NCBI GenBank assembly: GCA_947179265.1
Contig: CAMXBB010000061.1
Span: 1-7,832, forward strand
Length of the DNA stretch: 7,832 bases
Source of the DNA: an uncultured Bacillota bacterium
Lineage (GTDB): Bacteria; Bacillota_I; Bacilli_A; RF39; UBA660
Reading direction: 5' to 3'
Positions 1 to 6,949 of the stretch are shown piece after piece. The notes under the pieces are model-generated. The model made no database searches and was not told where the DNA came from. It saw only the letters and a list, made by a program, of their open reading frames with translations. The translations under genes and the position numbers were made by a program. How positions within the stretch are numbered: the stretch's first letter is position 1; every line of letters starts with the position of its first letter.

Positions 1-2518
1 CAATTATCTTATATAAAATATTTATGGCATCTAATGGAGTTGTATTTAAGACATCAATATTCTTTATAAACTCCTTCAATTCATTATTCTGTGGTTCATC
101 TAGATTAAATGCTATTTGAGTTTGTACTTGTTTTAGTTCAGTCGAATTACTCTCATAAACACTTAGTATCTCAGTTGCTCTTTTTAATAGTTCTTCTGGC
201 ATTCCAGCAAGCCTTGCAACATGAATACCATACGATTTATCAACTGCTCCATCGGATACCTTGTGTAAGAATGTTATATTACCATTATCTTCAACTGCTT
301 CAACATGAACATTTTTAATATTCCCAAATTCTTGATCTAAATCCGTTAATTCATGATAATGGGTTGAAAATAAAGTCTTACAGCCAATATTCTTACTGAT
401 ATATTCAAGTATTGCTTTAGCTAAACTCATACCATCATAGGTAGCAGTTCCTCTACCCAATTCATCAAACAATACTAAAGAATTTTTGGTGGCATTAACT
501 AAAGCATTCTTAGCTTCCAGCATCTCTACCATAAAAGTAGATTCACCACTTACCAAATCATCGCTTGCTCCAATTCTTGTATAGATATGATCAAATATTG
601 GTAAGACTGCCTCATCGGCTGGAACAAATGAGCCCATTTGGGCTAAAATAATAGTTATTGCTAACTGACGCATATAAGTGGATTTACCACTCATATTTGG
701 TCCAGTAATCAAAAGAATTGAAGTCTCTTCATCCATCTTAATATCATTTTTGATATAGGCATTACCACTTACTACTTCTACTACTGGATGTGATCCATTT
801 ATGACTTTAACGATATTTTTATCAGTTAAAGTTGGTCTTACTAAATGATGTTCCTCTGATACGATTGATAGACTAGATAAAACATCTATCTCACTTAGGA
901 TGATTGCTGTATCTTTAAGTTTAAAGACATTTTCTCTTAAGATATTACGAATATCATTAAATAACTTATATTCCAAATCAATTATTCTTTCTTCAGCATT
1001 TAATACTAAAGCTTCTTTTTCTTTTAACTCAGGGGTTATAAATCTCTCAGCACCAGTTAGAGTTTGACGTCTTTCCCATCCAAGAGATGGATCAATCTTA
1101 TCTATCTGACTCTTAGTAACCTCAATATAATAACCAAATACCTTATTAAATCCGACCTTAAGATTTTGAATACCAGTACGTTTTCTTTCCTCTTCTTCGA
1201 TAGATGATATGAATTCTTTACCACCACTTCTTATTCTTTTAAGTTCATCTAATTCTTCGTTATATCCTTCTTTAATTAGATAACCTTCTTTTACGGTTAT
1301 TGGTGGTTCTTCATATATTGCTCTTTCTAATAATTGATATAATTCGTCATGAACTTCGATCCCAAAATCAAAGGAAAGTTCTTCAATAATTCGTTTTATA
1401 TCAGGAAGTACTCTTAAGGAATTCTTTATTTGTAAGACATCTCTACCATTAAGTGACCCACATATTACCTTACCACATAATCTCTCTAAATCATAAACCT
1501 CATATAAATCATTACGTAATTCCTCTCGAAGTAAGAAATTCTTATTTAAATTATCGATATAATCATAGCGTTTCTCAATCTCATCTCGTGATTTTAAAGG
1601 ATTCATCAACCAAGACTTTAAACATCTTGCTCCCATAGCGGTCTTGGTTCTATCCAAAAGCCATATAAGTGAATATCTTCTCTCTTTTAGTCTTAATGTT
1701 TCAATCAATTCAAGATTTCTTATCGTATGCGTATCCATCTCTAAATAATCATCACTTTTAACAATTCTTACACAAGCTAGATGTGATAAATCTTTTAATT
1801 CTTTGATATGTAGATAATAAAGAACATGTTTAATACCATGGATAACGATTTCATCGTCAATTCCCTCATAGATGGATTTATATTCATCTTCTAGTTCATC
1901 ATCACTTATTGATATATTAACTCCATAATTATTCTTAAATATATTTAATAGTTCAATATCAAAGGTATTCTTTAATATCACTTCTTTTAAATTAAGATTT
2001 AATACTTGATTTATTAAGGAATTCTTATTATGTTCAATTCTCATCGAATTAATTTCACCAGTTGATATATCAACATATGTTAATAAATAGCAATAATTAT
2101 AGTCAAGAATTCCTCCAATATAATTAAAGTCATTCTCATTTAAGAATTCTAAATCAACGATAGTACCCTTAGTTACAACTTCAATAACATCTCTTTTTAC
2201 CATTCCTTTAGTAAATCTAGGATCTTCTAATTGCTCACATATTGCTACCTTATATCCTTTACTTACTAACTTTTCGATATATACTCTAGCAGAATGATGA
2301 GGAACCCCACACATTTGAATTCGTTCTTTTAACCCAGCGTTCTTACCAGTTAATGTTAATTCTAATTCTCTTGATGTTATATCAGCATCTTCAAAAAATA
2401 GTTCATAGAAATCTCCTAAACGAAAAAATAAAAGCTCTTCTTGATAACGATCCTTTACTTCCATATATTGGAGCATCATTGGAGATAATTCTTCTCTGTT
2501 TACTTCATTGCGTTTCAT
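1..2518 (-). CDS. mutS: DNA mismatch repair protein MutS (3' end cut by window edge)
   Basis: MutS recognises mismatches and small loops as a clamp-like dimer and recruits MutL. The frame is open from ATG at 2518 to the left edge: 839 codons, no stop. The mismatch-reading Phe-X-Glu motif is at residues 37-39 (GDFYE). Connector and core/lever domains follow; the core carries QTLTGAERF near residue 485. The ABC-type ATPase has Walker A TGPNMSGKST (Lys612), Walker B LVLFDELGRG (Asp685-Glu686) and the STHYHE loop (His720). The last visible residues, TTPLDAINILYKII, match the usual end of MutS (TPLEAL..LYEL), so only a few residues are missing. The start is fixed by AGGTGG 6 bases upstream. All ATPase and mismatch residues I could check are intact, so it should be functional. 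mutL, the usual partner, is not visible but could lie beyond the left edge. Identity is near certain; domain boundaries are approximate. Confidence 0.97.
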   Translation of the reverse strand, partial: MKRNEVNREELSPMMLQYMEVKDRYQEELLFFRLGDFYELFFEDADITSRELELTLTGKNAGLKERIQMCGVPHHSARVYIEKLVSKGYKVAICEQLEDPRFTKGMVKRDVIEVVTKGTIVDLEFLNENDFNYIGGILDYNYCYLLTYVDISTGEINSMRIEHNKNSLINQVLNLNLKEVILKNTFDIELLNIFKNNYGVNISISDDELEDEYKSIYEGIDDEIVIHGIKHVLYYLHIKELKDLSHLACVRIVKSDDYLEMDTHTIRNLELIETLRLKERRYSLIWLLDRTKTAMGARCLKSWLMNPLKSRDEIEKRYDYIDNLNKNFLLREELRNDLYEVYDLERLCGKVICGSLNGRDVLQIKNSLRVLPDIKRIIEELSFDFGIEVHDELYQLLERAIYEEPPITVKEGYLIKEGYNEELDELKRIRSGGKEFISSIEEEERKRTGIQNLKVGFNKVFGYYIEVTKSQIDKIDPSLGWERRQTLTGAERFITPELKEKEALVLNAEERIIDLEYKLFNDIRNILRENVFKLKDTAIILSEIDVLSSLSIVSEEHHLVRPTLTDKNIVKVINGSHPVVEVVSGNAYIKNDIKMDEETSILLITGPNMSGKSTYMRQLAITIILAQMGSFVPADEAVLPIFDHIYTRIGASDDLVSGESTFMVEMLEAKNALVNATKNSLVLFDELGRGTATYDGMSLAKAILEYISKNIGCKTLFSTHYHELTDLDQEFGNIKNVHVEAVEDNGNITFLHKVSDGAVDKSYGIHVARLAGMPEELLKRATEILSVYESNSTELKQVQTQIAFNLDEPQNNELKEFIKNIDVLNTTPLDAINILYKII

Positions 2519-2523
2519 ATTAC

Positions 2524-2543
2524 CACCTATACATAATATTATA
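2524..2543 (-). promoter_or_regulatory. Putative mutS promoter (-10) and ribosome binding site
   Basis: On the minus strand a perfect TATAAT (2543-2538) is followed after a short leader by AGGTGG (2529-2524) and the mutS ATG at 2518. No good -35 is visible at 17 bases spacing; that position is the T-tract of the ylbL terminator. The TATAAT and the bases after it are identical over 15 positions to the -10 region of the pilin-like operon, which supports a real promoter. The transcription start is inferred to lie about 7 bases after the -10. Confidence 0.5.
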
Positions 2544-2558
2544 AAATATTAATTATTT

Positions 2559-2588
2559 AAAAAAAAGAGAAAAAGTTAATTTTCTCTT
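2559..2588 (-). terminator. Intrinsic terminator after ylbL
   Basis: On the minus strand a perfect 9-bp stem (AAGAGAAAA with TTTTCTCTT, 2588-2580 and 2573-2565) encloses a 6-base loop. The T's closing the stem are part of an 8-T run (2566-2559). The left arm lies in the last codons of ylbL and the stop codon lies at the loop. The stem has only two G-C pairs, so termination may be partial and mutS may receive some read-through from ylbL. Confidence 0.7.
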
Positions 2589-3574
2589 AAGGCATTGATA
2601 ACTTGATTAAAATCGATTGCTTCAATAATCTCGATATTATAGTTATTCTCTTTTTTTAAATTAATTGCTTCCTCATAATTATCTTTAGGAGCAATAAAGA
2701 TATCTGCTTTCTTTTTAACAGCACCTGCTAATTTATATTTAACTCCACTTATCTCCCCGACTGTTCCATCTAATGATATCGTACCTGTTCCACTTATTTT
2801 ACGCCCTCTTGCGATATCTTCATCAGTTAAGATATCATATAATGCTAAAGTCATCATAAGACCTCCAGATGATCCCGATTCACTTGATTTAGTTGTATAT
2901 TCAAGATCAGGTGTATTTTCATATTCATTAACCATGGCAAGGCTTATACCTAGTTTAGCTTCTCCGTTTATGTCACGAACTTCAATTTCTAGTTCCTTAG
3001 TCTTTTCATCCCTAATAACACGAACCCTTACCTTATCCCCAATATTCTTAGTTTTAATATAATCATTTAAAAGATCAAAACTTACAAAATCAGCACCATC
3101 ATAACTTAGTATCTCATCACCAACCTTAAGTTCAGTATTAGAACTCTCATAGACATATGTTACATATGCATGATATTTAACAACGTTAGGTGTCAGACCA
3201 GCTTTAGTGTATGAAACATATATCGCATTACTTACTGATTCTTTTAAATAAATACGATCTCTTCTATTAGCATCAGCTATCTCTTCATCTTCCAACTTTA
3301 TATCATCATTACTTACGATATCCCATGAAGGTAAGATATATGCTAGTGCAAGCGAAGGAATAGTTCCTTCAATAAATGATACATAGGTTAAAAAATAGTT
3401 CTTTCCAATCTTATCAGAATTAATACGTTCGGATACATCGATTAATCCCCCAGGAGCATAAATACTCCATGGTAACTTTATAGTAAGAATAAATATAAAA
3501 AATACTATTATTAGTATCGGTAATATATATTCTTTAATAATCTTTTTTAAACGTACATATATTTTATTATCCAT
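2576..3574 (-). CDS. ylbL: YlbL/SepM-type membrane-anchored PDZ-Lon serine protease
   Basis: A 332-residue protein with a short cytoplasmic N-terminus, one transmembrane helix (about residues 15-33) and an extracellular part. A PDZ-like region (about 115-205, with LKVGDEILSYDG at 149-160) comes before a Lon-type (S16) protease domain. The predicted catalytic dyad is Ser236 in SGSSGG and Lys281 in SGVKYK, 45 residues apart as expected for this family; the family's more usual motif around Ser is GPSAG. Relatives are SepM, which trims the competence pheromone in Streptococcus mutans, and Bacillus YlbL (DdcP), which degrades the division inhibitor YneA after DNA damage. The substrate here is unknown. 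The length is typical. ATG at 3574 is supported by AAGGTGAT just upstream. It is transcribed toward mutS, with a terminator between, and divergently from ylbJ, its near neighbour in Bacillus too. Family assignment is strong; the physiological role is inferred. Confidence 0.93.
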   Translation of the reverse strand: MDNKIYVRLKKIIKEYILPILIIVFFIFILTIKLPWSIYAPGGLIDVSERINSDKIGKNYFLTYVSFIEGTIPSLALAYILPSWDIVSNDDIKLEDEEIADANRRDRIYLKESVSNAIYVSYTKAGLTPNVVKYHAYVTYVYESSNTELKVGDEILSYDGADFVSFDLLNDYIKTKNIGDKVRVRVIRDEKTKELEIEVRDINGEAKLGISLAMVNEYENTPDLEYTTKSSESGSSGGLMMTLALYDILTDEDIARGRKISGTGTISLDGTVGEISGVKYKLAGAVKKKADIFIAPKDNYEEAINLKKENNYNIEIIEAIDFNQVINALREN

Positions 3575-3590
3575 ATCATCACCTTATTTT

Positions 3591-3599
3591 ATTATAACA
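3591..3599 (-). promoter_or_regulatory. Extended -10 promoter for ylbL
   Basis: The minus strand reads TGTTATAAT, a perfect extended -10 (TG-N-TATAAT), ending 16 bases before the ylbL ATG. No convincing -35 is present: the 17-base position reads TCATAA and lies in the first codons of ylbJ. Extended -10 promoters can work without one. The expected start would give a leader of only about 10 bases, just enough to hold the AAGGTGAT ribosome binding site. On the plus strand the same bases read TATAAC and could serve ylbJ, but that is weak. Confidence 0.55.
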
Positions 3600-3615
3600 T
3601 TAGAAAAGGAATATT

Positions 3616-4452
3616 ATGAGAAAAACATTAATATTTATAATCAGTGTACTATTTTTCGTAAATAGAGAAAAAGTCATATTTGGAGGAATTATGGCATTAG
3701 ATATTTGGTCTAAGACCTTATTTCCTCTATTATACCCTACATTCATTATCAATGATCTAATAATGTCATCAGGTTTATTAGATATAATTATTAAATATCT
3801 TGGTAGAATCTATTCCTTCACATTTAGATTACCTAAAGAAGGAATCTTTGTATTCATAATGAGTTTAATCTCTGGAAGTCCCACAAATGCTAAAAATCTA
3901 AAAACACTATATAGTAATAATATAATTGAAAAAGAAGATGTTACCAAGATATTGTGTACATGTTACTTCTTCAATCCTCTATTTATTATAACATTTACCA
4001 ATATAACAACATTAATCTATCTTTATATCGCAAATATATTAGCAAGTATAATAACTAATATAGCAAACGAGAAAAAGACATCTAATAATTTCCAATTAGA
4101 TTATAAATTTAATCTGAGTAGCTCTATCGAATCTAATATTAATATCATGTTAAATATTCTTGGAACCCTAGCACTATTTATAATACTATCATCTATTATA
4201 CCAATCGATAATGTATATCTTAAAACATTAATATCAGGAATATTAGAACTTACTACAGGATTAAATTTATTAAAATCGATAAAAGCTATATTTATCTATC
4301 GTATAATCTTAGCAACTGTATTATCACTGGGAGGTTTTAGTATTATATATCAAATAAAAAGTATCTTAAAAGATACTTCTATTGATTTTAAATACTTTAT
4401 TAAAAATCGTATTATATGTGCTCTAATATTACTTTTCCTATTTAACCTTTAG
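3616..4452 (+). CDS. ylbJ: YlbJ-like integral membrane protein (short form)
   Basis: A 278-residue, very hydrophobic protein with several predicted membrane helices. It matches the YlbJ type of the Gate (nucleoside-recognition) fold. Marks of the family are a first half with LFPLLYPTFIINDLI (35-49), SGSPTNAK (86-93) and NPLF (120-123), and a second half with ELTTG (211-215) and LGGFS (238-242). In Bacillus subtilis YlbJ is about 400 residues and is needed for heat-resistant spores; its biochemical activity is unknown. This copy is clearly shorter, mostly in the N-terminal segment and between the two halves. AAAAGGA lies 5 bases before the ATG. It is divergent from ylbL, its near neighbour in Bacillus, which supports the call. 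Its 3' end overlaps the minus-strand pilin-like operon by 11 bases, and no terminator is visible after it. Family confidence is good; whether it acts in sporulation here is open. Confidence 0.85.
   Translation: MRKTLIFIISVLFFVNREKVIFGGIMALDIWSKTLFPLLYPTFIINDLIMSSGLLDIIIKYLGRIYSFTFRLPKEGIFVFIMSLISGSPTNAKNLKTLYSNNIIEKEDVTKILCTCYFFNPLFIITFTNITTLIYLYIANILASIITNIANEKKTSNNFQLDYKFNLSSSIESNINIMLNILGTLALFIILSSIIPIDNVYLKTLISGILELTTGLNLLKSIKAIFIYRIILATVLSLGGFSIIYQIKSILKDTSIDFKYFIKNRIICALILLFLFNL
4345..4378 (-). terminator. Possible intrinsic terminator of the pilin-like operon, inside ylbJ
   Basis: On the minus strand a perfect 9-bp inverted repeat (AAGTATCTT, TT, AAGATACTT; 4378-4359) is followed directly by TTTATTTG, giving a T-rich tract. 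It lies about 65 bases past the stop of the last pilin-like gene. On the plus strand the same bases are ylbJ codons and lack a T-tract. The stem has only two G-C pairs and its top pairs must open because the loop is too short, so this is tentative. Confidence 0.35.
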
Positions 4453-5224
4453 GGCATTGAAACTCTTTAATTTTCTCTTGGTTAGTGTCTGAAGAATCAT
4501 AATTAGCTATAGTGTTATTACAGTTTGAACCAGTACAATGACACTCTAACTTTTTATCCCCTTTGCTACATAGGAAATTATTAAATCCTTCAAAGGTAAA
4601 TCCCAGATTTAAGTCATAATGTTCATCCGCTAGATTAACTACGGGAATAACTACACTGGCAGCATTAGTTCCAGCATTTGCTGTATATAGAACATATGGG
4701 GTATCCGATATATCCATTTCATCTGGCATTGGTTTCATCAAAGAAGTTGCAAACTTCCATGAATTATTAACTGGAACTTTATTATTACATGATTCATATG
4801 ATCCCCTTTGATAAGCAAGTGACCAAGTAGCAGAACTTTCATCACCTACATACTTCCCACCTTCATGTTTATAATTCTTATAGTTATTATATATCATTAT
4901 AAATCCAACGTTATCTTTGATGTAATCAGCAGCAAAGACTAATTTAATACATTTATAAGGTTTCCCTGAAACTATTGAATCAGGAGCCAAATTAGCATTT
5001 TCAAGTTCACATGGAGTTATAGCCTTAACTCCATAATTTATGATATCCTCTTCAATCTGACTTATAAAAGTTGATTGATTGATTATAAGCGTTGATTGAA
5101 TATTATTCTCATTTTCTTCTTCTCTAACTTGAATTAATAGAGTAAATAGTAATGCTAGTACTATCGCAATAATACAAATACTAACCATAATCTCAACTAT
5201 TGTCATACCTTTATTATCTTGCAT
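4442..5224 (-). CDS. Prepilin-like protein with Cys-rich ectodomain
   Basis: A 260-residue protein with a canonical type III signal: MQDNKG, then cleavage before Met7, MTIVE with Glu at mature position 5 (Glu11), and a hydrophobic helix to about residue 31. This is the form processed by prepilin peptidase and inserted into type IV pilus, pseudopilus or competence filaments. The helix continues into a charged stretch (REEENEN). The ectodomain is large for a ComG-type minor pilin and has eight cysteines (72, 92, 146, 219, 228, 230, 235, 257), five of them in the last 42 residues with a CHC motif, which suggests disulfides. It is last in a three-gene operon, 2 bases after the upstream stop; its GGAGGTG site lies in the final codons of the upstream gene. 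I do not recognise a specific family for the ectodomain. Roles as a minor pilin, tip adhesin or filament-priming subunit are inference. Confidence 0.8.
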   Translation of the reverse strand: MQDNKGMTIVEIMVSICIIAIVLALLFTLLIQVREEENENNIQSTLIINQSTFISQIEEDIINYGVKAITPCELENANLAPDSIVSGKPYKCIKLVFAADYIKDNVGFIMIYNNYKNYKHEGGKYVGDESSATWSLAYQRGSYESCNNKVPVNNSWKFATSLMKPMPDEMDISDTPYVLYTANAGTNAASVVIPVVNLADEHYDLNLGFTFEGFNNFLCSKGDKKLECHCTGSNCNNTIANYDSSDTNQEKIKEFQCPKG

Positions 5225-5226
5225 TA

Positions 5227-5778
5227 TTACACCTCCATTGAAGAATGAAGAACCTCATAAGTTCCATCATCTTTATTGTAGTGTTTCTTAAACTTCACAA
5301 TCAATATATAAGCATTTAAAGCTCCACCTTTATTATTTATATAATCAATAGTAGTCGCATCAAATAAATATAACCAGTCATCCTTTTTAGTATCTCTAAA
5401 TAAATTTGATAGATTAACATAATAAAATTTTTCAACTTCAAAAGCATTTACAAGTTGGGACAGCGATGGATCCTTGCTAGGATTACATACATAGCTGCCG
5501 AAGCTTCCCATCTGTTGACATACATTATATGTTCCTAGATGGGTATCTATATAATACTTTACTCCACTTCTTGAATCACTAGTTGGTTTAAAAGAATCAA
5601 TAATACTTTTAGTATAATATGTCTTATATATTGCTTCTGTTGTATCGAAAGTATTTCTTTCTTTAAACTTTCTTACAATAAAAGAGTAAGATGCAAATAA
5701 CAATAACATTGTAATTGTTAAAATACTTACTACAATAATTGTTTCAATAAATACAAATCCTTGATTATTCTTCTTCAT
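5227..5778 (-). CDS. Small prepilin-like protein
   Basis: A 183-residue protein with a canonical prepilin leader: MKKNNQG, cleavage before Phe8, FVFIE with Glu12 at mature position 5, then a hydrophobic helix to about residue 34 and a basic stretch (RKFKER). The size is typical of minor pilins and pseudopilins. The ectodomain has just two cysteines, Cys87 and Cys98, which could form one disulfide loop. No wider family is recognisable past the N-terminal helix. Its ATG overlaps the stop of the preceding gene by 4 bases (ATGA), implying translational coupling, and the next gene starts 2 bases after its stop. GGGGAGAAGAGAT just before the ATG provides a ribosome binding site. It is probably a filament subunit made together with its two neighbours; the assembly ATPase, platform protein and prepilin peptidase must be encoded elsewhere. 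Confidence 0.8.
   Translation of the reverse strand: MKKNNQGFVFIETIIVVSILTITMLLLFASYSFIVRKFKERNTFDTTEAIYKTYYTKSIIDSFKPTSDSRSGVKYYIDTHLGTYNVCQQMGSFGSYVCNPSKDPSLSQLVNAFEVEKFYYVNLSNLFRDTKKDDWLYLFDATTIDYINNKGGALNAYILIVKFKKHYNKDDGTYEVLHSSMEV
5230..5236 (-). promoter_or_regulatory. Strong ribosome binding site for the third pilin-like gene
   Basis: GGAGGTG on the minus strand is a seven-base match to the complement of the 16S rRNA 3' end, 5 bases before the ATG at 5224. It is built from the last two sense codons (Glu-Val) and the first base of the codon region of the upstream gene's tail, and fixes the start of the third gene. Confidence 0.75.
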
Positions 5779-6869
5779 GATCTCTTCTCCCCAGACGTTA
5801 TAAGATAAGGGTCGATAGCAGTACCTCTACCACCTGCTAAATATGTTTTTTCAGGGTTTCCATTAAACGTTATTTCTGCCATTAAACGATATTGGTAATC
5901 AGTTGCACTATAGGTTTGAGCTATAATGTCATTGATTTTATTTTCATAAGAAGGAACGACTGCATCTACAACATTGTGCACATATCCAATAGGAGATGCA
6001 TAAGTACAATAATTTATATAAGTTTTTGAGTCACCATGAATATTGATTACATCTTTTATAATATTGGCATATCCAAATCCATTAGCTCCAGAATTATAAC
6101 TAGCATATGTAACCTCTTTATCATTAACGACGGCCGAGCAATATTTTCCATTTAAAGAAGCTTGAGCAAAACCTAATGGAAAATTATATCTTCTATATAA
6201 TACATATGAAGGATAGCTAAATCCGCCATATCCAGGAGCATCTATATAAACCGCATAATCTCCTGCTGCTAATCCAAATATTTCATCTTTTATATTATCT
6301 GCTATTGATGAATTTCTAATTTTAGCTAAGATGCTCGCTCTTGGAATATATACCTTAAAATTATCACGACTTAGAAATACTCCATTGGTTACTCCTTTGG
6401 TATAGAATAATAGATCATCTATATATCCATCATTGACAAGATTTCCATTAATATCTTTAGGATTAGATAAATAATTCATAATATCGATTGTAACTGCGTG
6501 AACAGGAACAGTGTCATTTCCAATAGTTCTTCTAACCTCCGGAACTTGAGCTTTGAAATCACTTAAAAGATAATAAGTCTTAGTGCTACCACTTGTCTCA
6601 ATATATCCAACAACCCATGTTGCATCATCATTTAATGCGTATGAGCGCCCATCTTCTTTAATATTCGCCATTTTAATATGATCTCCTACTACAAGATCAG
6701 TAAACTTCTTATTATTTATTGAAAGCAGTGTCTCCCAAGCCTGATTATCAATTACTGATAACAATACTTGATTATGCAAATAATTTGTTATTAAAGCCAC
6801 AAAAAGAGTTATGAAAACCAAAAAGAATGCATATAAGATACTTGTTGCAATAAAGCCATTCTTTCTCAT
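5775..6869 (-). CDS. Atypical prepilin-like protein, first gene of the pilin-like operon
   Basis: A 364-residue protein with a short basic leader (MRKNG), a likely prepilin peptidase site before Phe6, and a long hydrophobic helix to about residue 30. The mature start reads FIATS, so the usual Glu at position 5 is Ser10. That Glu normally aids packing into the filament, and its absence is tolerated in some minor pseudopilins. The ectodomain begins near residue 55 with LVVGDHIKM, then TWVVGYI and YYLLSD, a pattern I associate loosely with VGDYV/WRVL surface domains of Bacillota. It ends with GGRGTAIDPYLITSG, like the GxGTxxxPYxI tails of some surface proteins. It has two cysteines (244, 288) and many Tyr, Gly and Asn. 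ATG at 6869 follows AGGAGAGG and a good promoter. A tip or initiator subunit, or a small surface protein using the prepilin export route, are both possible. Confidence 0.72.
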   Translation of the reverse strand: MRKNGFIATSILYAFFLVFITLFVALITNYLHNQVLLSVIDNQAWETLLSINNKKFTDLVVGDHIKMANIKEDGRSYALNDDATWVVGYIETSGSTKTYYLLSDFKAQVPEVRRTIGNDTVPVHAVTIDIMNYLSNPKDINGNLVNDGYIDDLLFYTKGVTNGVFLSRDNFKVYIPRASILAKIRNSSIADNIKDEIFGLAAGDYAVYIDAPGYGGFSYPSYVLYRRYNFPLGFAQASLNGKYCSAVVNDKEVTYASYNSGANGFGYANIIKDVINIHGDSKTYINYCTYASPIGYVHNVVDAVVPSYENKINDIIAQTYSATDYQYRLMAEITFNGNPEKTYLAGGRGTAIDPYLITSGEKRS

Positions 6870-6893
6870 ATAACCTCTCCTATTCTACATAAT

Positions 6894-6922
6894 ATTATAA
6901 TTTATATAGTTCTATTTTACAA
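6894..6922 (-). promoter_or_regulatory. Sigma-A-type promoter of the pilin-like operon
   Basis: On the minus strand the -35 TTGTAA (6922-6917, 4 of 6 consensus positions) and a perfect -10 TATAAT (6899-6894) are 17 bases apart, the ideal spacing. The transcript would begin near 6887 and carry the AGGAGAGG site (6881-6874) before the ATG at 6869. This is the best-formed promoter in the window. The 15 bases around and after its -10 are identical to those before mutS. Confidence 0.75.
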
Positions 6923-6949
6923 TATATAAATCAATGAATAATACAACAT

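Noticed and set aside
109..318. Plus-strand ORF of 69 codons
   Set aside because: It lies wholly inside mutS on the opposite strand, has no ribosome binding site and reads as a low-complexity His/Leu/Gln-rich antisense product.
1453..1638. Plus-strand ORF of 61 codons
   Set aside because: Antisense to the MutS core domain, no start signal, no recognisable protein.
1..2518. Possible frameshift in mutS
   Set aside because: The reading frame was followed from 2518 to the left edge and spot-checked in several places; it stays open and every expected motif appears in order.
2353..2544. Plus-strand ORF of 63 codons
   Set aside because: Antisense to the N-terminus of MutS and to its promoter; no ribosome binding site.
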